Assembly (NCBI RefSeq): GCF_026283945.1
Contig: NZ_JAPDPC010000001.1
Coordinates: forward strand, 1,054,001 to 1,118,000
Length of the DNA: 64,000 bases
Reading direction: 5' to 3'
From: Dyella humicola
Lineage (GTDB): Bacteria > Pseudomonadota > Gammaproteobacteria > Xanthomonadales > Rhodanobacteraceae
Shown: positions 18,138 to 25,834 of the stretch, piece by piece
Layout: each line of letters starts with the position of its first letter
Position numbering within the stretch: the stretch's first letter is position 1
Made by a program: the position numbers and the translations under genes
Notes under the pieces: model-generated
Seen by the model: the letters and a program-made list of their open reading frames with translations, nothing else
The model's database searches: none
What the model was told of the DNA's origin: nothing

Positions 18138-19184
18138 GTGAAGTCCAGCCGTCTTGTCGCCGCCATCGCGGCGCTGGGGATCTCGTCCATGAGTCATGCC
18201 GTCACGCCTGTACTGGTCATTCACGGAGGCGCCGGGGTGATCAAGCGCGAGATGAGTCCGGCCAGGGAAAAGGCGGTGCGTGCCGCGCTCACCCTGGCAC
18301 TGCGCAACGGCTATGCCCAGCTGAAGGACGGCAAGACCGCGGTGGACGCGGTCAGCGCGGCGATCACGGTGCTGGAGGACGATCCGAACTTCAACGCCGG
18401 CAAAGGTTCGGTGTTCACGCATGACGGGAAAAACGAGCTGGACGCCGCAATCATGGACGGCTCGACGCTGGAAGCCGGCTCGGTGGCGGGCGTGCGTCGC
18501 GTGAAGAATCCGATCCTGCTTGCACGCGCGGTGATGGAAAGGTCATCGCACGTCATGCTGATCGGCGACGGCGCGGAGGAATTTGCCAAGCAGGTCGGCA
18601 TCGAGCTGGTCGACCCATCGTACTTTCGCACCGAAGAACGCTGGCAGCAGCTGCAGAAGGCGCTGAAGGAAGATGCCGAGCACGCCAGGCATTCGGACGT
18701 CGAGACGGCCAAACATTTTGGTACCGTGGGTGCCGTAGCGCTGGATGCACAGGGGCACCTCGCCGCAGGTACTTCGACGGGCGGCATGAACGACAAGCGC
18801 TGGGGTCGTGTCGGCGACTCGCCGATCATTGGTGCGGGTACTTATGCGAACTCCGGCTGTGCGGTTTCTGCCACCGGCTGGGGCGAGTACTACATCCGCA
18901 CCGTGGCGGCGCATGAGATCTGCATGCGCGTAACACAGATGCGCGTGCCGTTGAGACGCGCGGTGGCCGAAGTGATCAATCAGGAAATTCCGTCGATGGG
19001 CGGTAACGGTGGTGCGATTGCACTCGACGCCGATGGCAATGTATCGATGCCGTTCAACACCGACGGCATGTATCGCGGTTGGATCGGGGCCGACGGCGTC
19101 CCGCACGTGGCGCTTTATGGTGACGAGAACGACGGCACGGGCGAGCCGCTACCCGCTGCGGCTGATTCGTCTGGGCAACCCTGA
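18138..19184 (+). CDS. iaaA: Isoaspartyl peptidase / L-asparaginase (plant-type, Ntn hydrolase)
   Basis: The 348-residue protein starts at GTG 18138 with ggag eight bases upstream, giving [14 protein letters not shown] and a signal peptide (ending SMSHA), so this copy is periplasmic. The Ntn-hydrolase precursor is autocleaved before a Thr; here Thr196 in [12 protein letters not shown]. Family blocks IHGGAG, NAGKGSV, and [17 protein letters not shown] are present. It cleaves isoaspartyl dipeptides and, more weakly, asparagine. An alternative GTG at 18129 adds three residues. A perfect hairpin follows the stop. Confidence 0.92.
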   Translation: MKSSRLVAAIAALGISSMSHAVTPVLVIHGGAGVIKREMSPAREKAVRAALTLALRNGYAQLKDGKTAVDAVSAAITVLEDDPNFNAGKGSVFTHDGKNELDAAIMDGSTLEAGSVAGVRRVKNPILLARAVMERSSHVMLIGDGAEEFAKQVGIELVDPSYFRTEERWQQLQKALKEDAEHARHSDVETAKHFGTVGAVALDAQGHLAAGTSTGGMNDKRWGRVGDSPIIGAGTYANSGCAVSATGWGEYYIRTVAAHEICMRVTQMRVPLRRAVAEVINQEIPSMGGNGGAIALDADGNVSMPFNTDGMYRGWIGADGVPHVALYGDENDGTGEPLPAAADSSGQP

Positions 19185-19196
19185 TTCGCAGAGGCT

Positions 19197-19231
19197 GAAC
19201 TAGCGGGCCGCCATCAGCGGCCCGCTAGTTC
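19197..19231. terminator. Bidirectional terminator-like hairpin between convergent genes
   Basis: A perfect 15-bp inverted repeat (19197-19211 and 19217-19231) with a 5-base loop catca lies between the convergent iaaA and regA genes. Its right arm covers part of the regA stop codon. There is no T-run on either side. Confidence 0.6.
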
Positions 19232-19793
19232 AGTCGTCGCTGTCCGGGCGCTCACGCACCGGATGCTTGCTGAGCTTCCGCTGCAGGGTACGGCGATGCA
19301 TGCCGAGTCGACGGGCGGTTTCGGAGATGTTGCCGTCGCATTCGGTCAGCACGCGCTGGATGTGCTCCCACTCGAGGCGACGCAGGGCCAGCGGCGCTTC
19401 CGGCGCATCGACCAGCTCGTCGTCGCCTGTGCTGGTGTCGCCGTCGAGCAAGGCGCGTACCACGGCATCGGCATCGACCGGCTTGGAAAGATAGTCGTGG
19501 GCGCCGCGCTTGATCGCTTCCACCGCGGTGGCGATGGAAGCATAGCCGGTGAGCAGGAGGACACGGATTTCCGGCACCAGGGCCTGCAGCTCGGGGATCA
19601 GGCGCAGGCCGTTCTCGTCGCCAAGCTTCAGGTCGAGCACGCAGTAGCGAGGCTGATGACGCCGGGCGAGGGCGCGCGCTTCGTCAGCGTTGCTGGCGGT
19701 GATCACCTCGAATCCGCGCGAGCCCAGCGCACGCGCAAGGACGCGGGCGAACGTAGCGTCGTCGTCAATGATCAATAGCTGTTGGTCGCTCAT
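19230..19793 (-). CDS. regA: RegA/PrrA/ActR-type response regulator
   Basis: The 187-residue regulator has a receiver domain with Asp pocket IIDDD (9-13), phosphoacceptor Asp54, Thr in LLLTGYAS and Lys in YLSKPVD, then a Fis-type helix-turn-helix at the C-terminus (ECDGNISETARRLGMHRRTL). This two-part layout without a central ATPase domain is typical of RegA/PrrA global redox regulators. ATG 19793 follows ggagc on the minus strand. The kinase gene lies upstream on the same strand after about 100 bp. Confidence 0.88.
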   Translation of the reverse strand: MSDQQLLIIDDDATFARVLARALGSRGFEVITASNADEARALARRHQPRYCVLDLKLGDENGLRLIPELQALVPEIRVLLLTGYASIATAVEAIKRGAHDYLSKPVDADAVVRALLDGDTSTGDDELVDAPEAPLALRRLEWEHIQRVLTECDGNISETARRLGMHRRTLQRKLSKHPVRERPDSDD

Positions 19794-19894
19794 CGAATGC
19801 TCCATCGGCCCGCGGCCGCAGATGCTCATTGTTGCCGGATGCGACAACGCATGCACCTGTGATCATCCGCCCCTGTGGCTATCTGCCGCAGTTT

Positions 19895-21172
19895 TCAGGA
19901 CGCGGCGATCACGGATAGAGGCAAACGGAGACACATTTGTGCGCCGTTCTCCGTGTTGTTTGTAGTCAATTCACCCTCGAGCCGCTCAGCGGTGGCCTCA
20001 GCCAGGGCCAGGCCTATACCTAGTCCGGTCATTTTGTGAGATTGGCCGAGTACAGACAATTCGCCGGTAGGGGTGAAGCCAGGACCATGGTCGCTCACGA
20101 TCAGCTCAAGCCAGCCGCCGTCGCGGTGTACGGTCAGCGCGACGACTTGCGACTGGTTCAGCGCCGAGGCGTCGGCCGCGTTGTTGAGCAGGTTGAGCAG
20201 GGCATGGCGCAGGCCCGGTGGCGTGCGCAGCACGATGTGTTTCGCATCGTCGGCGACCGTCAATTGCAAATCAGCTTCGGGTCGCAGTAGCTGGAAGCGC
20301 TCCTGGCATCCATGGATGAAATGGGTGAGCGTGAGTTGCTCGGGCTCCTGCGAGAGCTGGGCTTTGCCGAAGGCCACCATTTCGCGAAGTATCGTGCGGC
20401 AACGGTCCACCTGGCCTTCCAGCAGGGCGAGATCCTCGCCCAAGGGCGCATCGCCGGCATGCTCGCGACGCAGTTCCGGCAGCAGCGTGCGCATGGTCGA
20501 TAGCGGCGTATTGAGTTCGTGAGCTGCACCGGCGGCCTGGGTGGCGATGGCAAGAATGCCTTCGTCACGCAGGGCGCGTTCCCGCACGCGCTGCACCTCC
20601 ATCTGCTGCAAGCGCACCGCGCGCGCCAGTCGATTGATGAAGAAGCCGAGCAACAGGGCGGTAATCACGAAATTCACGCCCATGCCCACCACATGGAGCG
20701 AGAAACCTCCTGCTGTTGCCCCGTGCAACGGCGCGGGCAAGGGCACATACCAGAACAGCAGCACGAGGTAGGCGATGCCAGCGAGCGCGGCCACCATGAA
20801 CACCGCGCCCACGGGCAGGGCCGCGGCGCTGAGCGCGATGGGCATCAACAGCAGGGTGATGAATGGATTGCTGGCGCCGCCGGTGAAATACAGCAGGTAG
20901 CCCAGAACCAGCGTGTCGAAGGCGACATGCAGAATGGTTTCCCATTGCCGGATCGGCCATGGCTGGGTCAATCGCCATGCGGCGAACACGGCGAACACGG
21001 CGAGCAGCCCAATCCCGACCATCAGCGGAATCAGCGGGATGTCCAGCTTCATCCATAGCGCGCAGACGAGTACGGCGGCGCTTTGGCCTGCGATAGCGCA
21101 AATGCGCAGCCAGGCGAGGCTGCGGGTGAGTGCGTGTGGACCGATGCGCTGCTGCGAAGTGGGACGTTTCAT
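19895..21172 (-). CDS. regB: RegB/PrrB-type redox sensor histidine kinase
   Basis: The 425-residue kinase has six hydrophobic helices (about 20-180). The fully conserved GGASNPF (98-104) matches the quinone-sensing loop GGxxNPF of RegB. The H-box is AAGAAHELNTPLST with His218, and Cys258 in QVDRCRTILREM lies where the redox-active Cys of RegB sits. N-box (LLNLLNNAADAS), DHGPGF and GLGIGLALA complete the ATPase domain. It should respond to respiratory redox state through quinones and Cys oxidation, and signal to RegA; the mechanism is family knowledge, not tested here. Confidence 0.9.
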   Translation of the reverse strand: MKRPTSQQRIGPHALTRSLAWLRICAIAGQSAAVLVCALWMKLDIPLIPLMVGIGLLAVFAVFAAWRLTQPWPIRQWETILHVAFDTLVLGYLLYFTGGASNPFITLLLMPIALSAAALPVGAVFMVAALAGIAYLVLLFWYVPLPAPLHGATAGGFSLHVVGMGVNFVITALLLGFFINRLARAVRLQQMEVQRVRERALRDEGILAIATQAAGAAHELNTPLSTMRTLLPELRREHAGDAPLGEDLALLEGQVDRCRTILREMVAFGKAQLSQEPEQLTLTHFIHGCQERFQLLRPEADLQLTVADDAKHIVLRTPPGLRHALLNLLNNAADASALNQSQVVALTVHRDGGWLELIVSDHGPGFTPTGELSVLGQSHKMTGLGIGLALAEATAERLEGELTTNNTENGAQMCLRLPLSVIAAS

Positions 21173-21249
21173 GGGGGAAATACTAGCCGCTTTGCCCCCT
21201 CTCCCTGCTCGGCAAGGATGCTGGCGAGGACTTCACTGGCTGCGCGGCT

Positions 21250-21281
21250 CGTTGCCCTCCCCCGAGCGAGGGAGGGCAACG
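21250..21281 (-). terminator. Hairpin after the POT transporter gene
   Basis: Perfect 12-bp stem: cgttgccctccc (21250-21261) and gggagggcaacg (21270-21281), 8-base loop, starting 8 bases past the transporter stop on the minus strand. No T-run follows. Confidence 0.45.
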
Positions 21282-21289
21282 GCGGCGAT

Positions 21290-22822
21290 TTACACTTCTT
21301 CGCTATGTACAGCCGGCAGCGGCGTGTGCGATTCCGCGTGACTGCGCGAAAGGCGGCTCATCAGCGGCAGCATGATCACCGCAATGACGGTGCAGGCAAT
21401 GCCCACGAAGCCGAGCTTGTTGAACAGGCTGATGTAGATGTTCAGTGACTCGACGGGATCCTTGATGTTCTCCGGCATGCTGGCGAGGTTTGCAACCACG
21501 CTACCGAGATACTGCGAGATACCTACGGCGACGTAGTAGCCGCCCATCATGAAGCCGCCCATGCGCGCGGGTACATAGCGGGCAATCATGGCCAGGCCCA
21601 GGCCACTGACCAGTAGCTCACCCAGCGAGTACAGGCCGTAACCCCAGACCATGGTCCACGAAGACACCTGGCCGTTGACCGCATTCAGCGCGCCTATGCC
21701 GTACATGAAGAAACCCAGCGCCACCGCGGCAAAACCCAGCGCGAATTTGACCGCGACCGAGGGATCCTTGCCAAGGCGGCCGAGCGAGTTGTAGATGAGC
21801 ACCAGCACGGGGCTGAGGAGCACGATCCAGATCGCGTTGAGGTTCTGGTACTGCTCCGGAATCCAGTTGAACAGGTGGACGCCGAAGATATCGAACGAGA
21901 GGTTGACGTTGTTCTGCGCGAACAGGTTCAGCGAGGTCGCCATCTGCGCATAGAAGATAAAGAAGAAGATCGTCTGCACGGTCAGCACCAGCGCGGCGAT
22001 CAGGCCAGCGCGTTCGCTCTTCTCGCTGCTGCGGATCAGGTGCACGAAGATGCCCAGGATCACCAGGCCCGCCAGGTACACGCAGATCTTGGCTGCCAGC
22101 AGGCTTTGCAGGATGAAGGCCGCGATGAACACCATCGCCAGCGATGCACCGAACAGGGCAAGCACGAGTCCCGGTTTGACCGGCTGTTCGTCGGCGGGAG
22201 AGCCGATGTGCGCCAACGTGCGACGCATCAGCGAGTAGTTGATCAGGCCGAGCAGCAGACCGATGGCACAGGCACCGAAGGCGGTGTGCCAGCCCATCGC
22301 ATCGCCGAAACGCTCGCCGACGTAATTGCGGATCAACGGCGTAGCGGTCATCGAAACCATCGAGCCGATGTTGACCGCCATGTAGTAGATGGTGAATGCG
22401 CTGTCGATCCGAACGTCGTCGCCTTCGTAGATCTTGCGCACCAGGTTACCGGCGTTGGGCTTGAAGAAGCCGTTACCGACGATGATCACACCGAGTGCGC
22501 AGTACAGCAGGGTGGGATTGTTGGAGGGAATCCACAACATGGCGTAGCCCAGCGTCAGCACCACGGCGCCGGTGACCATGGTGCGGCGCGTGCCGATGAG
22601 CTTGTCGCCCACCCAGCCACCAATCGCGGGGGTCGCGTAGATCAGTGCGGCGGCCGCGCCCCAAACCAGGTTGGCCTTGCTGTCGATGAAGCCGAGCTTC
22701 TTCATCATGTAGGTGACCATCAACACCTGCATGCCGTAGAAGCCGAAGCGCTCCCACATCTCGATCAGGAAGACGGTGCTGAAGGCGCGGTTCTGGGAGA
22801 CAGGTGGATTCTGGGTTGCCAT
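21290..22822 (-). CDS. POT/PTR-family proton-dependent oligopeptide transporter
   Basis: The 510-residue inner-membrane protein has about 14 predicted membrane segments. The POT signature E21xxE24R25F26 (LIEMWERFGFYG) is at the start of helix 1, and the second PTR motif region GNGFFKPNAGNL and FTIYYMAVNIGS are present. It imports di- and tripeptides (and perhaps related compounds) with protons. The gene is divergent from dgkA. A decayed N-terminal fragment of another POT gene lies at 48485-48648. Confidence 0.92.
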   Translation of the reverse strand: MATQNPPVSQNRAFSTVFLIEMWERFGFYGMQVLMVTYMMKKLGFIDSKANLVWGAAAALIYATPAIGGWVGDKLIGTRRTMVTGAVVLTLGYAMLWIPSNNPTLLYCALGVIIVGNGFFKPNAGNLVRKIYEGDDVRIDSAFTIYYMAVNIGSMVSMTATPLIRNYVGERFGDAMGWHTAFGACAIGLLLGLINYSLMRRTLAHIGSPADEQPVKPGLVLALFGASLAMVFIAAFILQSLLAAKICVYLAGLVILGIFVHLIRSSEKSERAGLIAALVLTVQTIFFFIFYAQMATSLNLFAQNNVNLSFDIFGVHLFNWIPEQYQNLNAIWIVLLSPVLVLIYNSLGRLGKDPSVAVKFALGFAAVALGFFMYGIGALNAVNGQVSSWTMVWGYGLYSLGELLVSGLGLAMIARYVPARMGGFMMGGYYVAVGISQYLGSVVANLASMPENIKDPVESLNIYISLFNKLGFVGIACTVIAVIMLPLMSRLSRSHAESHTPLPAVHSEEV

Positions 22823-23069
22823 TCAATTGTCCGTACACGGTTCATACAACGACCGCAGGGCGGTCGGCTCGTGCAACCCGGAACAGGGTCACAAAGTGCG
22901 GGAGGGTAACCCATCTGTCATTCAGGCCACGTTGCACCGCCGCACGCAGGAATCTGCGATCTGGCGCGTAAAGGCCAGCTGCGGCATTATTCGCGCCCTG
23001 TGTCCGCCGTCTGTGGTTACGGCGTTGCCGCCGGCACAAACCGCATTCTCGAGAGGAAACACGTTCATC

Positions 23070-23444
23070 ATGGCCGCAACCGGTTTTCGTGGGCCCAGGC
23101 AGATCTGGAATGCCCTCAAGTGGTCGATGAAGGGTCTGCAGGCGGGCTGGCGCCACGAGGCATCGTTCCGGATGGAAGTGTGCCTGGCCGTGGTGCTGGT
23201 GCCGCTGGGGCTGTGGCTGGGCAACGGCCCGCTAGAGAAGATCGCACTGATCCTGTCGCCGATTCTGGTGCTTTCCGCCGAACTGCTGAATTCCGCCGTC
23301 GAAGCCGTGGTGGACAAGGTCAGCCCGGAATTCCACGAACTGGCCGGGCGTGCCAAGGACATGGGTTCGGCGGCGGTGTTTTTGCTGCTGATGCTGACCG
23401 CCTTGAGCTGGGGCCTGATCCTGGCACCGCGCTGGTTGCCCTGA
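23070..23444 (+). CDS. dgkA: Diacylglycerol kinase DgkA
   Basis: The 124-residue integral membrane enzyme phosphorylates diacylglycerol released by lipid-modifying reactions. It has three membrane helices and the family motif AELLNSAVEAVVDKVSP with the catalytic glutamate, plus AKDMGSAAV. ATG 23070 follows gagaggaaac. Length equals the E. coli enzyme. It is divergent from the POT gene. Confidence 0.93.
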   Translation: MAATGFRGPRQIWNALKWSMKGLQAGWRHEASFRMEVCLAVVLVPLGLWLGNGPLEKIALILSPILVLSAELLNSAVEAVVDKVSPEFHELAGRAKDMGSAAVFLLLMLTALSWGLILAPRWLP

Positions 23445-23556
23445 TGCGCTTCGCGCCCGCACCAAGTGCGCGACCCAGGCGTGATGGAGTCACCGCTTCG
23501 TAGGCTTTTCACTCGGGCCATCCCTGGCCCTTGCCCTGCGGGCAGCAAGCGCTGCG

Positions 23557-23580
23557 CAAACCGGCAGTTCTGCCGGTTTG
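23557..23580 (+). terminator. Hairpin downstream of dgkA
   Basis: Perfect 10-bp stem caaaccggca / tgccggtttg with a four-base loop gttc, 113 bases after dgkA and 95 before lemA. No T-run follows, so termination is only suggested. Confidence 0.4.
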
Positions 23581-23674
23581 TCGCGCACTGGCGCGCTCCT
23601 GCAAAAGGGAGCGCACGTTGCGTCGGGTGCGGTGGGGTGCTGCAATGGTGCTTCCACCGGATGGGAGCAGACTC

Positions 23675-24295
23675 ATGAAACTTCTTCGTACCCTTGCGTT
23701 GCTGTTGGTCGTGGCTGGCCTTTCAGGTTGCGGCTACAACGCCATTCAGCGGCAGGACGAGGCGGTCAAGGCGGCCTGGTCCGAGGTGATCAACCAGTAT
23801 CAGCGCCGTGCGGACCTGGTGCCCAACCTGGTCAATACTGTGAAAGGCTATGCCCAGCACGAAGAAAAAGTGCTGACCGAGGTGACCAATGCTCGTGCCA
23901 GGGTCGGCACCATGCAGCTGTCGCCCGATGCGCTCAACGACCCGCAGAAATTGCAGCAGTTCCAGCAGGCGCAGGGGCAGCTTTCCAGCGCGTTGTCGCG
24001 GCTGATGGTGGTCAGCGAGAACTACCCGCAGCTCAAGGCTGACGGCTTGTTCCAGAACCTGCAGGCGCAGCTCGAAGGCACCGAGAACCGCATCACTGTG
24101 GCGCGCAATCGCTACGTGCAGGCGGTGCAGACCTACAACTCGATGATCCGCACGTTCCCGAACAATCTCACCGCCAAGATCTTCGGCTACCAGGTGAAGC
24201 CGAACTTTACGGTGGAGAACGAGAAGGCCATCTCCACGGCACCGACGGTCGATTTCGGCGGCAGCACGCCGGCGCCTGCCACTTCGGCACACTGA
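23675..24295 (+). CDS. lemA: LemA family lipoprotein
   Basis: The 206-residue protein has a lipoprotein signal with lipobox LSGC (Cys19), then the LemA helical domain (NQYQRRADLVPNLVNTVKGY, TFPNNLTAKIFGY). LemA proteins are coiled helical membrane-attached proteins of unclear role, often encoded next to TPM-domain proteins, as here. ATG 23675 follows gggagcag. The next gene starts two bases after the stop. Confidence 0.92.
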   Translation: MKLLRTLALLLVVAGLSGCGYNAIQRQDEAVKAAWSEVINQYQRRADLVPNLVNTVKGYAQHEEKVLTEVTNARARVGTMQLSPDALNDPQKLQQFQQAQGQLSSALSRLMVVSENYPQLKADGLFQNLQAQLEGTENRITVARNRYVQAVQTYNSMIRTFPNNLTAKIFGYQVKPNFTVENEKAISTAPTVDFGGSTPAPATSAH

Positions 24296-24296
24296 G

Positions 24297-25190
24297 ATGT
24301 CACGGCGCCTGACGCGCCTGTTGCTGGTGCTGGCGATAGCGCTGCTGTCGCCAGTCTGGCTGCATGCCCAAGACCAGGCCCCCAAGCTCACCCGGCATGT
24401 GACCGATCTCACCGGCACCTTGAGTGCAGAGCAGGTTAACCAGCTTGATGCCCAGCTGGTGGCGCTGGAAAAGAGCAAGGGTGCGCAGCTGGTCGTGCTG
24501 ATGGTGCCGTCCACGCAGCCACAGGACATCGCGGAATTTTCATTGGCGGTGGCCGAGGCCAACAAGATCGGGCGCAAGGGTACCGATGACGGCTTGCTGC
24601 TGCTGGTGGCCAAGAACGACCGCCGCGTGCGCATGGAAGTCGGCTACGGCTTGGAAGGGGCGATACCGGATGCGGCCACGGCGCGTATCATCCGCGAATA
24701 CATCGCGCCGAAATTTCGCGTCAACGACTATTACGGCGGTATCAACGATGCGCTCGGCGCCTTGACCCTGCTGGTCAACGGTGAGGCCTTGCCGCCGCCG
24801 GTGGAGAGCGCCAATCGCGAACGGCATGGTTTCAATTTCGGCAATGTCCTGCTGATCGGCGTCTTCGGCGCCTTCTTCCTGCGTGGCGTCCTCGGACGCT
24901 CCGCCGTCTGGGTCCGTACACCACTTGGCGCGGTGATCATTGGCGGCTTGCTGTGGCTGCTCGCCGCCTCCTTGGGTGCCGGCATCATGGGCGCACTGAT
25001 TGGTGGCGTGCTGATGCTGTTGCCAGCTGGCGCCGGCCGCTCGATTGGCGGCGGCGGCTGGGGCGGGTTCGGTGGTGGCGGCTTTGGTGGCTGGGGCGGC
25101 GGCGGTGGCTTCGGCGGTGGAAGTGGCGGTGGTGGCTTCAGTGGTGGCGGCGGCAGTTTCGGTGGTGGTGGTTCATCAGGGAGCTGGTGA
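24297..25190 (+). CDS. TPM-domain membrane protein with Gly-rich tail (YgcG-like)
   Basis: The 297-residue protein has a signal peptide (ending WLHAQ), a TPM domain (about 35-165: LVVLMVPSTQPQDIAEFSLA, GLLLLVAKNDRRVRMEVGYG), two membrane segments (about 180-255) and a C-terminal tail almost entirely Gly, Ser, Phe and Trp (about 245-297), anchoring the domain on the outer face of the inner membrane. TPM domains have been linked to acid phosphatase activity and to repair of photosystem II in plants; the bacterial role is unclear. It is the middle gene of lemA-TPM-TPM. Confidence 0.88.
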   Translation: MSRRLTRLLLVLAIALLSPVWLHAQDQAPKLTRHVTDLTGTLSAEQVNQLDAQLVALEKSKGAQLVVLMVPSTQPQDIAEFSLAVAEANKIGRKGTDDGLLLLVAKNDRRVRMEVGYGLEGAIPDAATARIIREYIAPKFRVNDYYGGINDALGALTLLVNGEALPPPVESANRERHGFNFGNVLLIGVFGAFFLRGVLGRSAVWVRTPLGAVIIGGLLWLLAASLGAGIMGALIGGVLMLLPAGAGRSIGGGGWGGFGGGGFGGWGGGGGFGGGSGGGGFSGGGGSFGGGGSSGSW

Positions 25191-25191
25191 C

Positions 25192-25695
25192 ATGGCGCGT
25201 ACCCAACGTTTGCTGATGAACCTTTTCGATGGCTGGTTCCAGCTACGCCATCGTTTCCCCAAGACCCTGCTCAATGAGATGACTCGTGCGATCGCCGATG
25301 GCGAGCGTGGGCATCGCGGTGAAATCTGCTTCGCCATCGAATCGCGGCTTGCGCCACTGGCTGTGCTGGAAGGCCATGACGCCTATCGGCGGGCCCGTCA
25401 GGTGTTCGCCCAGCTGCATGTATGGGATACCGAGCACAACAGCGGCGTGCTGTTCTACGTGCTGATGGCGGAACACCGTATCGTGATCATTGCCGATCGT
25501 GGCATTGCGGCCGCAGTCACCCAGGTCGAGTGGGATGGGATACGCGATCACATGCGTGCATGCTTTGCGCGTGGCGCGTGGCGCGAGGGTTGCCTCGAAG
25601 GCATTGCCGAAGCACATGCGCTGCTCAATCGGCATTTTCCCGGCAACGACAAGACGCAGCCGGACGAACTGCCGGATCGTCCCGTCATTCTCTAG
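25192..25695 (+). CDS. Second TPM-domain protein, without signal peptide
   Basis: The 167-residue protein has a TPM domain (LNEMTRAIADGERGHRGEIC; SGVLFYVLMAEHRIVIIADRGI) but no signal peptide and no C-terminal anchor, so it appears cytoplasmic or peripheral. It starts two bases after the preceding stop. This three-gene arrangement (LemA, TPM with Gly-rich tail, soluble TPM) recurs in Proteobacteria as I recall it. Function unknown. Confidence 0.82.
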   Translation: MARTQRLLMNLFDGWFQLRHRFPKTLLNEMTRAIADGERGHRGEICFAIESRLAPLAVLEGHDAYRRARQVFAQLHVWDTEHNSGVLFYVLMAEHRIVIIADRGIAAAVTQVEWDGIRDHMRACFARGAWREGCLEGIAEAHALLNRHFPGNDKTQPDELPDRPVIL

Positions 25696-25779
25696 GTTCT
25701 CGTCGCGCGTCAGCTTCGCCGTTGTGGGTGCGCCTCGGTGTGGCCTTTGATCCCACGTGTTGCTGGGCGATTTCGCGAT

Positions 25780-25807
25780 AAAAAAAAGGCGGGCCCGAAG
25801 GCCCGCC
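25780..25807 (-). terminator. Rho-independent terminator of the TonB receptor gene
   Basis: Stem ggcgggcc (25788-25795) / ggcccgcc (25800-25807) with loop cgaa; on the minus strand it is followed by a T-run (aaaaaaaa on plus at 25780-25787). It lies 28 bases past the receptor stop. Confidence 0.88.
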
Positions 25808-25834
25808 TGATCTGGAAGTCCGGCTCTTTCGAGC

